Shown: piece by piece, positions 16,033 through 24,118 of the stretch | Layout: each line of letters starts with the position of its first letter | Numbering within the stretch: position 1 is the stretch's first letter | Source: Streptomyces pinistramenti | GTDB taxonomy: Bacteria > Actinomycetota > Actinomycetes > Streptomycetales > Streptomycetaceae | DNA length: 58,208 nt | Assembly (NCBI RefSeq): GCF_020564935.1 | Contig: NZ_JAJCXB010000048.1 | Coordinates: forward strand, 1-58,208 | Reading direction: 5' to 3' | Notes under the pieces: generated by a model | Seen by the model: only the letters and a program-made list of their open reading frames with translations | The model's database searches: none | What the model was told of the DNA's origin: nothing | Program-made: the position numbers and the translations under genes

Positions 16033-18612
16033 TCAGCCGGCCGGGGTGCCCTCGCCCGAAGTGGCGGGCGCGCTGCCCGAGGGATCGGCGTCCGAAGAAG
16101 CGCTCCCCGAAGGGCCGGTGCCCGCAGGGGTGGTGTAGCCGGCGGAGCTGGTGTTCATCGGGCGCGACGCGGTCTGCGACGGGCTCTCGGTGGTCGGCTT
16201 GCCGGTGGGCTCGCCGGTCGGCGTCGGGCTCGTCGGCTCGTCCGTCGGGTCGTCCGTGGGGGTGGGGTCGGTCGGCCTGCCGGTCGGCTTGTGGGTGGGG
16301 TCGGTGGGCTCGTCCGTGGGGTCGGTCGGACCGCCGGTGGGGGTGGTCGTCGGATCCGTCGGCGCCGTGCTCGGGTCGGTGGGCGAGTCGCTGGTGGCGG
16401 GTGCGCTGGCGGACGGGGACGGGCTGTTCTCGGCGCCGGGTGTGCCGGACGCGGAGGCCGCTTCGGTGGGCAGCAGGCCGGAGCCGGTGCCCGGGGTGTC
16501 GGCCGGGGACTCCTGGCCCTGGTCGTCCGGTGCGGCGCTCTGCTCGGTGCTGATCCGACCGCCGGGGTGTTTGTCGTCGCCCGAGGTGAAGCCGAGGGTG
16601 ACGACGGTGCCGAGGACGGCGGCCAGCAGGACACCGGCTCCGATGGCGACGAGGTTGCGCCGGGCCCGGCCGAGCACCGGCCGCTCACCGGTGGCGCCCT
16701 TGTGCCGGGCAGGCCCGCCGGGCGCGGCGGCCGGCGAACCCACGGCGGACGCCGGGCCGCGGACGACGATGGTCGGCGCGGTGGTTCCGGCCGCCGGCGT
16801 CGCAGGCCCCGGGTGCTCCGGGCCGGACGGCCGCGCCGCCGGCACCGTCGTGACGGTGGCCCGCTCGCCGGCCGCGGGCGGCGTGAGGGTGATCGGGGGG
16901 ACGGCGCGGGTGCGGTCGGCGACGAGCGCCAGCGCCCGGCGTCCGGCGACCGCGCCGCTGCGGTCGGAGAGCACCCCGCGCAGCCCGATGGCGGCCTCCA
17001 GCTCGGCGCGCGCCCGGTCGAGGCTGTCGGTGCACAGGGCCAGCACGCCCAGCTCGTGGTGGAAGTACGCCTCTTCGGCGACCTCACCGGCCAGCCGTGC
17101 GGCCTCCTGTCCGTGCCGCAGGCTGCGCTCCCAGGCGCTCCAGTGCAGCGCGGCGGCGAACGCCGGGGCGGCGGTACGGGCGAGCAGGACGGCGGCGCTG
17201 GCGTGGCCGCTCTCGCGGCTGCCGGTCAGCATGCCCATCGCGGCCAGGACGGCGTCGGACTCGGCGGCGGCCCGCTCGGGGGTGACCGAGGGGTGCCCGG
17301 CCCACCAGGCGTAGTGCTGGGCCGCGGTGTGCGCGCGGGCGGCCGCGCCCTCGCCGTATCCGGCGGCCTCCAGCTGCTCCTGGACGGTCGCGGCGAGGCG
17401 GTAGTGGGTACCGGCCGGGGTGATCAGGCCGCAGCCCAGCAGATCGCCGAGTGCGGCGTCGGCGTGGGTGTCCTGGGTGAGGGCCGGCAGGTGGGCCTGG
17501 TGCGGCAGTTCCCCGCCGAGCGCGACGGCGAAGCGGAGGGTTTCCCGGGCGGCCCGTCCGAGGTGGCCGGCCAGCAGGGGCGCGGGCGATGCGGCCTCGG
17601 CGACGGTCGGCAGCGGTACATCGGCAGGCTCGGCGGGCCCCGTGCCGTCGTCGGCGCCGTCGGCCGGCTCGGCGAACAGGCCGTAGCCGTCGTCGAGTGC
17701 GCCGGGCGCGCTGCGCTGCCGGTCGCGCCGGCGCAGCAGTGCGGCCGCCTGGACGAAGCGCAGCGGCAGCCCTTCGGACTCGAACCAGAGGTCGGCGGCC
17801 CAGGCGCTCTCGTCATCGGTGAGCGGGCGCTGTACGGCGCGCTCCAGCAGCCGCAGGCAGGCGGCGCGGCCGATGCCGCCGAGGAAGACCTCTTCGACGT
17901 GCGAGTCGGTGCTGGGTGCGGCGGTGTCCGGGGTCGCGGAGAAGAGGAAGGCGCACTCGGGGGTGGCGTCGAGCAGTTCGTCGAGTGCCCGGCCGCCGAA
18001 TTCGATGTCGTCCACGACGACGATCGCGCCGATACCGCCCAGCAGCCGCAGCAGCTCGGCGCGGTCGGGGCGGTGCCGGGGCGCGCGGTGGACGGCGGCG
18101 AACAGCGCGTACAGGAGGTCGTTGGGGGTGCGGTGGTAGCCGGAGAGGCGGACGACGCCGTCGGGCGCGATGTCGGCGCAGGCGTGCGCGACGGCGTCGA
18201 GGAGCCGGGTGCGGCCCGCGCCCGAGGGGCCGGTGAGGCGTACGGAGCGGCCGCGGGAGAGCAGGCGGACCAGGCGTTCGGTCTCCTCGCCGCGCTCTTC
18301 GAGTGCGGCGGTGTGGCCGGCGTAGACGGGTGCTCCCGGGGGGACCGGGGGTGCGGCGGCCCGGGTGACGTCGGCGCGTTCCTCGGGGCCGAGCTTGCCG
18401 GGATCGGCCGGGCGCTCGCCGGGCGGACAGGGTTCTATCTCGCTGCCGTCGAGGGGATTGACGGTGACGAGGTAGCTGCCGGAGATGAGCCGGACGACGC
18501 GGACCGGCTCGTCGGGGCCGGTCTGCTTGCCGCCGAAGGCGGGCGCGGCCGATTCGGCGGCGGGTGCCCGCTCGCCGTTCTCCTCGGATCCCCGCTGGGT
18601 GTTCGGGTCCAT
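16033..18612 (-). CDS. Membrane-anchored ATP-binding protein with Thr/Pro-rich tail
   Basis: An 859-residue protein. Residues 128-135 read GPSGAGRT, a Walker A loop with Arg in place of the usual Lys, and 197-204 read IVVVDDIE (Walker B), so this is an AAA/STAND-like ATPase domain. An Ala/Leu-rich helical region to about residue 640 follows. One membrane segment (VAIGAGVLLAAVLGTVVTLGF, about 655-675) precedes a 184-residue tail dominated by PTDPT/PTGxPT repeats, presumably outside the cell. The ATG at 18612 has GGGGG upstream and is chosen because translation upstream of it is non-protein-like. The gene precedes a STAS gene on the opposite end of a terminator, so they are separate transcripts. 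Function unknown; signalling across the membrane is inference. Confidence 0.8.
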   Translation of the reverse strand: MDPNTQRGSEENGERAPAAESAAPAFGGKQTGPDEPVRVVRLISGSYLVTVNPLDGSEIEPCPPGERPADPGKLGPEERADVTRAAAPPVPPGAPVYAGHTAALEERGEETERLVRLLSRGRSVRLTGPSGAGRTRLLDAVAHACADIAPDGVVRLSGYHRTPNDLLYALFAAVHRAPRHRPDRAELLRLLGGIGAIVVVDDIEFGGRALDELLDATPECAFLFSATPDTAAPSTDSHVEEVFLGGIGRAACLRLLERAVQRPLTDDESAWAADLWFESEGLPLRFVQAAALLRRRDRQRSAPGALDDGYGLFAEPADGADDGTGPAEPADVPLPTVAEAASPAPLLAGHLGRAARETLRFAVALGGELPHQAHLPALTQDTHADAALGDLLGCGLITPAGTHYRLAATVQEQLEAAGYGEGAAARAHTAAQHYAWWAGHPSVTPERAAAESDAVLAAMGMLTGSRESGHASAAVLLARTAAPAFAAALHWSAWERSLRHGQEAARLAGEVAEEAYFHHELGVLALCTDSLDRARAELEAAIGLRGVLSDRSGAVAGRRALALVADRTRAVPPITLTPPAAGERATVTTVPAARPSGPEHPGPATPAAGTTAPTIVVRGPASAVGSPAAAPGGPARHKGATGERPVLGRARRNLVAIGAGVLLAAVLGTVVTLGFTSGDDKHPGGRISTEQSAAPDDQGQESPADTPGTGSGLLPTEAASASGTPGAENSPSPSASAPATSDSPTDPSTAPTDPTTTPTGGPTDPTDEPTDPTHKPTGRPTDPTPTDDPTDEPTSPTPTGEPTGKPTTESPSQTASRPMNTSSAGYTTPAGTGPSGSASSDADPSGSAPATSGEGTPAG

Positions 18613-18959
18613 GCTCACAACCCCCAGATGCCCTTCTTCTCGCTCCGGCTGCGCCGCGTGGGTCCGTCCGGGAGGACGGTCGCGCGTACCGTCCGTCGTC
18701 CGGCCGCCTCCCGCCGGGGTGCGGCCGGGGCGTGCCCGCGGTGGCTGCGGTCGGTGCCGCCGCGGCTGCCGGCGGACGGCGCGATGAACCCTAGCCGCGG
18801 GGGTGGTGCCGTCGCACCGTCGGGGCCCTGACTTGTCCGGAAAGGGCCACTCCGGCGTGGATAGCGCGGTTGATGCCGCACTGAGGTGTTGCTCACCGCA
18901 CCGCTCCCCCGGCCTTCCGGACCCGCCCGGCGCCTGTCGCGCCGGGCGGATGCCGTGCC
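18613..18959. other. Intergenic region with promoter area and hairpins
   Basis: No gene is supported here. It contains an inverted repeat GGACGGT/ACCGTCC (18674-18694) that may lie in the promoter area of the ATPase gene, and the STAS terminator at 18923-18949. Confidence 0.5.
18923..18949 (-). terminator. Terminator after STAS gene
   Basis: Perfect 11-bp arms CCGCCCGGCGC and GCGCCGGGCGG with a 5-nt loop begin 11 bases beyond the STAS stop codon. Confidence 0.75.
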
Positions 18960-19283
18960 TCACACGCGAGGAAGCGATTCCGCTGCGAGGCCGCCCTCGA
19001 TGGCGAGGATGCGGTGCAGGCGGGTGGCGACCAGCAGCCGCTGCATCTGGGGCGGGACACCGCGCAGCACGAGCCGACGGCCCACCCGGCCCGCGCGGCG
19101 GTGCACCCCCATGATCACGCCGAGCCCGGTGGCGTCCCAGGAGTCCAGCTCGGTCAGATCCAGCACGAGATCGCCGTGACCTGAATCGACGGCGGCGTGC
19201 AGGGCCGTACGGGCGTCCGCCGCGCTGCGGACGTCGAGGCGCCCCCCGACGACCAGCTCGGCGTGGTCGCCCCTGATATGCAT
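18960..19283 (-). CDS. STAS-domain anti-sigma factor antagonist-like protein
   Basis: A 107-residue single STAS domain. It follows the SpoIIAA/RsbV pattern: GGRLDVRSAADARTAL, LVLDLTELDSWDATGLGVIMG and a C-terminal LHRILAIEGG. In classical antagonists the DS(S/T)G loop has a Ser that the partner kinase phosphorylates; here it is D50-A51-T52-G53, so that Ser is absent. The ATG at 19283 is preceded by GGGGAG. No anti-sigma factor kinase gene is adjacent. It may act as a constitutively unphosphorylated antagonist or as a structural STAS protein. Confidence 0.88.
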   Translation of the reverse strand: MHIRGDHAELVVGGRLDVRSAADARTALHAAVDSGHGDLVLDLTELDSWDATGLGVIMGVHRRAGRVGRRLVLRGVPPQMQRLLVATRLHRILAIEGGLAAESLPRV

Positions 19284-19429
19284 ATGCGCTCCCCGGAATG
19301 GTGGTTTCGTACGGTGAGGTCTACCGAACTGACGGCCTCTCACGCGGCGAAGTTTCCGCCTGTAAGCGAACCGATACCGAATTCACCCCACGGAGTGACA
19401 AATCGGGGCCCTTGAGCCCTGACACGGCA

Positions 19430-20278
19430 TCAGTGCGCGTAGAAGCCCTGCCCACTCTTGCGGCCGATATCGCCTGCATCGACCATCCGCCGCATGATCT
19501 CCGGCGGTGCGAACTTCTCGTCCTGGGACTCGGTGTAGATGTTGCCGGTGGCGTGCAGCAGGATGTCGACGCCGGTGAGGTCGGCGGTGGCCAGCGGTCC
19601 CATGGCGTGGCCGAAGCCCAGCTTGCAGGCGGTGTCGATGTCCTCGGCGCTCGCCACACCCGATTCGTAGAGCTTGGCGGCCTCGACGACCAGCGCCGAG
19701 ATCAGCCGGGTGGTGACGAAGCCGGCCACGTCGCGGTTGACGACGATGCAGGTCTTGCCGACGGATTCGGCGAACTCCCGCGCGGCGGCAAGGGTTTCGT
19801 CGCTCGTCTTGTAACCGCGCACCAGCTCGCACAGCTGCATCATCGGCACCGGCGAGAAGAAGTGCGTGCCGACCACCCGCTCCGGGCGGGACGTGGCCGC
19901 GGCGATCTTGGTGATCGGGATGGCGGAGGTGTTGGAGGCCAGCACCGCCTCGTCCTTGGCGAGCTTGTCCAGGGCCTGGAAGATCTCCCGCTTGACCTCG
20001 ATCTTCTCGAAGACCGCCTCGACGACGACGTCCGCGTCGGACACGGCGTCCAGGTCGGTCGTGGTGGTGATGCGGGCCAGCGCCTGCTCGGCGGCGGCCG
20101 CTTCCAGCTTGCCCTTGGAGACGAACTTCTCGTACGAGGCCGCGATGCCGTCCTTGCCACGGGCCAGCGCCCCGTCCGTCACGTCACGGAGGACGACGTC
20201 CCATCCCGCCTGGGCGGAGACCTGCGCGATGCCGGATCCCATGAGTCCGGCCCCGATGACGGCGAGCTTCCTTGCCAC
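19430..20278 (-). CDS. 3-hydroxybutyryl-CoA dehydrogenase
   Basis: A 282-residue NAD(P)-dependent dehydrogenase interconverting acetoacetyl-CoA and 3-hydroxybutyryl-CoA. The Rossmann fingerprint is VIGAGLMGSGIAQ (residues 7-19). The segment SNTSAIPITKIA, the catalytic His in GTHFFSPVPMMQ, and GFVTTRLISALVVEAAKL of the C-terminal dimerisation domain are all present. The length is exactly typical. It starts at GTG 20278 with GGGGA upstream. It could act with the thiolase at 1027-2238 in butyryl-CoA/ethylmalonyl-CoA or polyhydroxybutyrate-type metabolism. It is downstream of, but not clearly cotranscribed with, the tetR gene. Confidence 0.93.
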   Translation of the reverse strand: MARKLAVIGAGLMGSGIAQVSAQAGWDVVLRDVTDGALARGKDGIAASYEKFVSKGKLEAAAAEQALARITTTTDLDAVSDADVVVEAVFEKIEVKREIFQALDKLAKDEAVLASNTSAIPITKIAAATSRPERVVGTHFFSPVPMMQLCELVRGYKTSDETLAAAREFAESVGKTCIVVNRDVAGFVTTRLISALVVEAAKLYESGVASAEDIDTACKLGFGHAMGPLATADLTGVDILLHATGNIYTESQDEKFAPPEIMRRMVDAGDIGRKSGQGFYAH

Positions 20279-20425
20279 TGCTGTCCCCTAACACGCTGTG
20301 CACTTGAGAGCCTGTGAAGGTGACGTTAGCGTCCGTGAGCGATCGTTTGGTAGGTAAGAGAGGCGCGTCACGTCTCACATGACGGACATCACATCGACCG
20401 GAGCCGTTCACCGCCCGGAAGACCG

Positions 20426-21067
20426 TCAGCCACCCGCCCGTACGGCGTAGTTGAGGACCCGCTCGCTGAGCATTTCCTCGATGTCGTCGAGGAGGACGAG
20501 GGCTTCGCGGGAGACCTCGGCGGGCTTGCGGCCGGCCAGCATCTCGCGCGCGACGGCCCCCATGAGCGACTGGTGCACCCAGGCGATCTGGCCCGCCATC
20601 AGGCCGGGCAGCGGGTCGTCCGCGGGGGCACGGGCCTCCTCACGGAGCGTTGCCTCCAGGTCGTCGAGGATCTCCTGCTGCATGTACCAGAGGCGAGCCT
20701 TGAGGGTGGGGGCGCCGTGCACCACGCGCATGAAGCGGCCGTACCCCTCCATCAGACCGACGCGCGGCGAGACCGCCTCGACCTCGTCGCGCAGTTCACG
20801 CAGCACGGCGACGGCGGCGGACTCGCCGGCCGCCCGGCCGCGCACGAAGCGCGAGAGCCGGTCGAGCACCCCCTTGCTCCGGTCGAAGAAGAGGTCTTCC
20901 TTGGCCGGGAAGTAGTTGTAGACGGTGTTGACGGAGACCTCCGCCGCCTCGGCGATCTCGGCGATGGTCACCGCGTCGAAGCCGCGCTCCAGGAAGAGGC
21001 CGGTGGCCACGTCCGAGAGGTACTGGCGGGTCTGCCGTTTCTTCCGCTCCCTGAGTCCCTCAGCCAT
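20426..21067 (-). CDS. TetR family transcriptional regulator
   Basis: A 213-residue repressor-type regulator. The N-terminal helix-turn-helix is at residues 29-62 (FDAVTIAEIAEAAEVSVNTV, then YNYFPAKEDLFFD). The rest is a helical ligand-binding domain with no recognisable ligand signature. The gene is divergent from the ABC exporter at 21148-22737, the usual place for a drug-responsive local repressor. TAGGGT (21074-21079 on the minus strand) lies six bases before its ATG, suggesting a leaderless transcript. Confidence 0.92.
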   Translation of the reverse strand: MAEGLRERKKRQTRQYLSDVATGLFLERGFDAVTIAEIAEAAEVSVNTVYNYFPAKEDLFFDRSKGVLDRLSRFVRGRAAGESAAVAVLRELRDEVEAVSPRVGLMEGYGRFMRVVHGAPTLKARLWYMQQEILDDLEATLREEARAPADDPLPGLMAGQIAWVHQSLMGAVAREMLAGRKPAEVSREALVLLDDIEEMLSERVLNYAVRAGG

Positions 21068-21147
21068 GCCGCCACCCTACCTTTTACTGGTGCCGGTTAA
21101 TTTTTGGAGGCATTGCAATTTTTCAGCGCCTCTGTTTTTCTGGGGCC
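21068..21147. promoter_or_regulatory. AT-rich divergent operator/promoter region
   Basis: The 80-nt spacer between tetR and the exporter is unusually AT-rich. It holds three T5 tracts, the 8-bp palindrome ATTGCAAT (21112-21119) and GAGGC/GCCTC arms (21107-21132). It is the likely binding region of the TetR protein. Confidence 0.5.
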
Positions 21148-21930
21148 ATGCCCGCCCTCAGCACCTCCCGACTCGCCCGGACCTTCGCCGGCAAGAGTGG
21201 CCCCGTCGAAGCGGTCCGCGGCATCGATCTCACCGTCGAGCGCGGCGAGATCCTCGGCTTCCTCGGCCCCAACGGCGCAGGAAAGACCACCACCCTGCGG
21301 ATGCTCACCACCCTGCTGGCGCCCACCGGAGGCAGCGCGACCGTCGCCGGCTGCGATCTGGCAGGCGACCCGGCCGGCGTGCGGCGCGCGTCCGGCTACG
21401 TCGCCCAGTCCGGCGGCGTGGACCCGAACGTCTCGGTACGCGAAGAGCTGGTCACACAGGGCCGCCTCTACCACCTCGGCAGAGCCCAAGCCCTGGCCCG
21501 CGCCGGGGAGTTGGCCGGCGAACTCGGCCTGACCGGGCTGCTCGACCGCAGGACCGCCACGCTCTCCGGCGGCCAGCGGCGCCGGCTGGACATCGCGCTG
21601 GGCCTGACCCACCGCCCCGAAATCCTCTTCCTCGACGAGCCGACCACCGGACTCGACCCCGGCAGCCGCGCCGACCTGTGGGACCTGGTCCGCCGCATCC
21701 GCGCCGAGCACGGCACCACCGTCTTCCTGACCACCCACTACCTCGACGAGGCCGACGCGCTCGCCGACCGGCTGGTGATCATCGACAAGGGCGTGATCGC
21801 CGCCGATGACACCCCGGCCGCGCTCAAGAGGCGGTACGCGGGCTCGGCCGACGCGCCCCTCCAGGACGCCTTCCTCGCCGTCACCGGACGCGGCGCCGCA
21901 CCGCAGCAGAACCCGCCCCTCGCCGTCTGA
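21148..21930 (+). CDS. ABC transporter ATP-binding protein (DrrA-like)
   Basis: A 260-residue ATPase of the daunorubicin-resistance (DrrA) group. Walker A is GPNGAGKT (40-47), the signature LSGGQRRRLDIALGL is canonical, and Walker B is ILFLDEPTTGLDPGSR with the switch His in FLTTHYLDEADAL. It is shorter than typical DrrA (about 330), lacking most of the C-terminal regulatory domain. It forms an operon with the permease 30 nt downstream and is probably controlled by the divergent TetR. Substrate unknown. Confidence 0.9.
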   Translation: MPALSTSRLARTFAGKSGPVEAVRGIDLTVERGEILGFLGPNGAGKTTTLRMLTTLLAPTGGSATVAGCDLAGDPAGVRRASGYVAQSGGVDPNVSVREELVTQGRLYHLGRAQALARAGELAGELGLTGLLDRRTATLSGGQRRRLDIALGLTHRPEILFLDEPTTGLDPGSRADLWDLVRRIRAEHGTTVFLTTHYLDEADALADRLVIIDKGVIAADDTPAALKRRYAGSADAPLQDAFLAVTGRGAAPQQNPPLAV

Positions 21931-21960
21931 CCGGCCGCCATCCACACCACCGGAGTCCCC

Positions 21961-22737
21961 GTGCCGCCCTCGCCCCCGTCCCTGTCCGTCCTCCTCTCCG
22001 ACACCGCGCTGATCTTCGGCCGCTATGCCAGGCAGACCCTGCGCTCCCGGATCCAGATGCTGTTCGGCGTACTGATGCCGCTGCTGTACCTGCTCTTCTT
22101 CGGCCCGCTGCTGACCGGTCTGCCACTGGCATCGGACGGCACTTCCTGGCAGCTGCTGGTCCCCGGGCTGCTGCTGCAACTCGCGCTGTTCGGGGCCGCG
22201 TTCTGCGGCTTCGGCATCATCGTCGAGAAGCAGTACGGCGTGGTCGAGCGGATGCGGGTGACGCCGGTGAGCCGGCTGGCGCTGCTGCTGGGCCGGGTGC
22301 TGCGGGACGCCGCGCTGTTCGTCTTCCAGTCCGTGCTGCTGGTGCTGGCCGCGCTGGTCATGGGCCTGCGCGCGCCGCTGCCCGGCATCCTCATCGGCTT
22401 CGCCTTCGTCGCCGTCCTGACCGTGGCGCTCGCCTCGCTCTCGTACGCGCTGGCGCTGAAGGTCGACGCGCCGCAGGAGTTCGGACCGGTCGTCAACGCC
22501 ATCACGCTGCCGTCGATGCTGCTGTCCGGGCTGATGCTGCCGATGGCGCTGGGGCCCAAGTGGCTCGACGTGCTCTCGCACTTCATGCCGTTCCGCTACC
22601 TCGTGGACGCGGTGCGGGCCGCGTTCGTCGGCGCGTACGCCTCGCCGGCCATGCTCCACGGCGTTCTGGTCGCGGCTGGTTTCGCCGTGCTGTCGGTGGT
22701 CCTGTGCACCCGGGTCTTCCGCAGATCCGCCGCGTAG
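21961..22737 (+). CDS. ABC-2 type transporter permease (DrrB-like)
   Basis: A 258-residue membrane protein with about six hydrophobic segments. Family features include ALIFGRYARQTLRSRIQML at the N-terminus, LFGVLMPLLYLLFF, and the region EKQYGVVERMRVTPVSRLAL that contacts the ATPase. A C-terminal LPSMLLSGLMLPMALGPKWL and HFMPFRYLVDAVRA are diagnostic of the DrrB/ABC2 exporter group. It starts at GTG 21961. Its TAG stop codon also begins the -10 box of the next gene. Confidence 0.9.
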   Translation: MPPSPPSLSVLLSDTALIFGRYARQTLRSRIQMLFGVLMPLLYLLFFGPLLTGLPLASDGTSWQLLVPGLLLQLALFGAAFCGFGIIVEKQYGVVERMRVTPVSRLALLLGRVLRDAALFVFQSVLLVLAALVMGLRAPLPGILIGFAFVAVLTVALASLSYALALKVDAPQEFGPVVNAITLPSMLLSGLMLPMALGPKWLDVLSHFMPFRYLVDAVRAAFVGAYASPAMLHGVLVAAGFAVLSVVLCTRVFRRSAA

Positions 22738-22740
22738 GCT
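22735..22740 (+). promoter_or_regulatory. -10 box overlapping a stop codon
   Basis: TAGGCT starts with the TAG stop of the permease and ends seven bases before the ATG at 22748, consistent with a leaderless promoter of the adenosyltransferase gene. Confidence 0.45.
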
Positions 22741-22747
22741 CGCCCGC

Positions 22748-23320
22748 ATGGTGAATCTGACGCGTATCTACACCCGCACCGGTGACAAGGGCACCACCGC
22801 CCTGGGCGACATGAGCCGCACCGCGAAGACCGACAGCCGGATCTCGGCCTACGCGGACACCAACGAGGCCAATGCCGCGATCGGCGTGGCGCTGGCGCTC
22901 GGTTCGCTGCCCCAGGAGGTGGCGACGGTGCTGCTGCGGGTGCAGAACGACCTGTTCGACGTCGGCGCCGACCTGTCCACGCCGGTCGTCGACGACCCCA
23001 AGTACCCGCCGCTGCGCGTCGAGCAGAGTTACATCGACAAGCTGGAGACGGACTGCGACCGCTTCCTGGCGGAGCTGGAGAAGCTGCGCAGCTTCATCCT
23101 TCCCGGCGGCACGGCCGGCGCGGCCCTGCTCCACCAGGCGTGCACGGTCGTCCGTCGCGCCGAACGGTCGACGTGGGCGGCCTTCGACGAGCACGGCGAC
23201 AGCATGAACCCGCTCACCGCCACCTACCTCAACCGCCTCTCCGACCTCCTGTTCATCCTGGCCCGGACGGCCAACAAGGAGGTCGGCGACGTGCTGTGGG
23301 TGCCGGGCGGCGAACGGTAG
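22748..23320 (+). CDS. Cob(I)alamin adenosyltransferase, PduO type
   Basis: A 190-residue enzyme transferring the adenosyl group of ATP to cob(I)alamin, making adenosylcobalamin. The ATP-binding N-terminus RIYTRTGDKGTTALGDMSR, the RISAYADTNEANAAIGVAL motif, and the C-terminal helix RRAERSTWAAF with YLNRLSDLLFILAR are all present. It is a five-helix bundle of normal length. The product is the cofactor of methylmalonyl-CoA mutase, matching MeaB and Mce earlier in the window. It appears to have its own leaderless promoter. Confidence 0.95.
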   Translation: MVNLTRIYTRTGDKGTTALGDMSRTAKTDSRISAYADTNEANAAIGVALALGSLPQEVATVLLRVQNDLFDVGADLSTPVVDDPKYPPLRVEQSYIDKLETDCDRFLAELEKLRSFILPGGTAGAALLHQACTVVRRAERSTWAAFDEHGDSMNPLTATYLNRLSDLLFILARTANKEVGDVLWVPGGER

Positions 23321-23351
23321 CCACCGCCTGCCGCCCGGCCCCGGGCGCTGC

Positions 23352-23954
23352 CTAGCGCAGCGACTTCTGCGGCCGGGCGGCACCGTCCTCGTCCCGGGCG
23401 GCCCCTCCCCCGCCCCGGCCCGCCGGGTCCTTCTTCGGCCAGATCAGGTACGTCAGCGCGATGACGCCGTGGATGGCCACGATGCGCGCCACGTTGACCT
23501 GCCAGCCGTGCAGGGACGCGGTGTCGCCCTCGTCGCCGACGTACCACACGGCGATCTGGAGCAGGCCGGCGGCGACCGCGGCCATCAGGACCGTACGCAG
23601 CCACAGCCTGCCCTCGTGGGCGGCCCGCGCCAGGCCGTAACGCGGCGGCTTGGGAGGCGGCGGGGCGCCGCCGAAGCGGTGCGCTACGTGACCGTCGCAC
23701 CACTTGATCGTGTAGTGGCCGTAGGCGACGGTGTAGCCGATGTAGACGGCGGCCAGGCCGTGCTTCCAGTCCGCGCTCGCCCCGTTCTTCAGGTCGACCG
23801 CGGTGACGATCAGCAGGGCCAGCTCCAGCAGCGGCTCCATGAGCAGCACGGCGGCGCCGGTGCGGGGCATCCGCGCCAGGTAGCGCAGCGCCAGGCCGCC
23901 GGCCAGCAGGACCCAGAAACCGACCTCGCAGGCAATGATCAGCGTGACGACCAC
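23352..23954 (-). CDS. Conserved integral membrane protein
   Basis: A 200-residue protein with four hydrophobic segments (LIIACEVGFWVLLAGGLAL, AAVLLMEPLLELALLIVTAV, TVLMAAVAAGLLQIAVWYV, VARIVAIHGVIALTYLIW). It has a charged loop WCDGHVAHRFGG and a basic, Gly-rich C-terminus. The GTG start at 23954 is chosen because GAGGAGG lies five bases before it. The function is not recognised. It converges on the adenosyltransferase gene and is divergent from the histidine kinase gene. Confidence 0.78.
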   Translation of the reverse strand: MVVTLIIACEVGFWVLLAGGLALRYLARMPRTGAAVLLMEPLLELALLIVTAVDLKNGASADWKHGLAAVYIGYTVAYGHYTIKWCDGHVAHRFGGAPPPPKPPRYGLARAAHEGRLWLRTVLMAAVAAGLLQIAVWYVGDEGDTASLHGWQVNVARIVAIHGVIALTYLIWPKKDPAGRGGGGAARDEDGAARPQKSLR

Positions 23955-24118
23955 AACGGCCTCCTCTTCGCTCGGGCACTCCCAGCCTGTCGCGGCCGCG
24001 CGGCCGATACGTCGTCGCCGGTGACGATCCCGGCTGCATCTTTCGATGTAGCGCACGCGCCGCGGGAAGCCGCCGTGGTGTGGAGGCGGGGCGCCGCGGC
24101 GCCGTGTTGGATGGAGGG

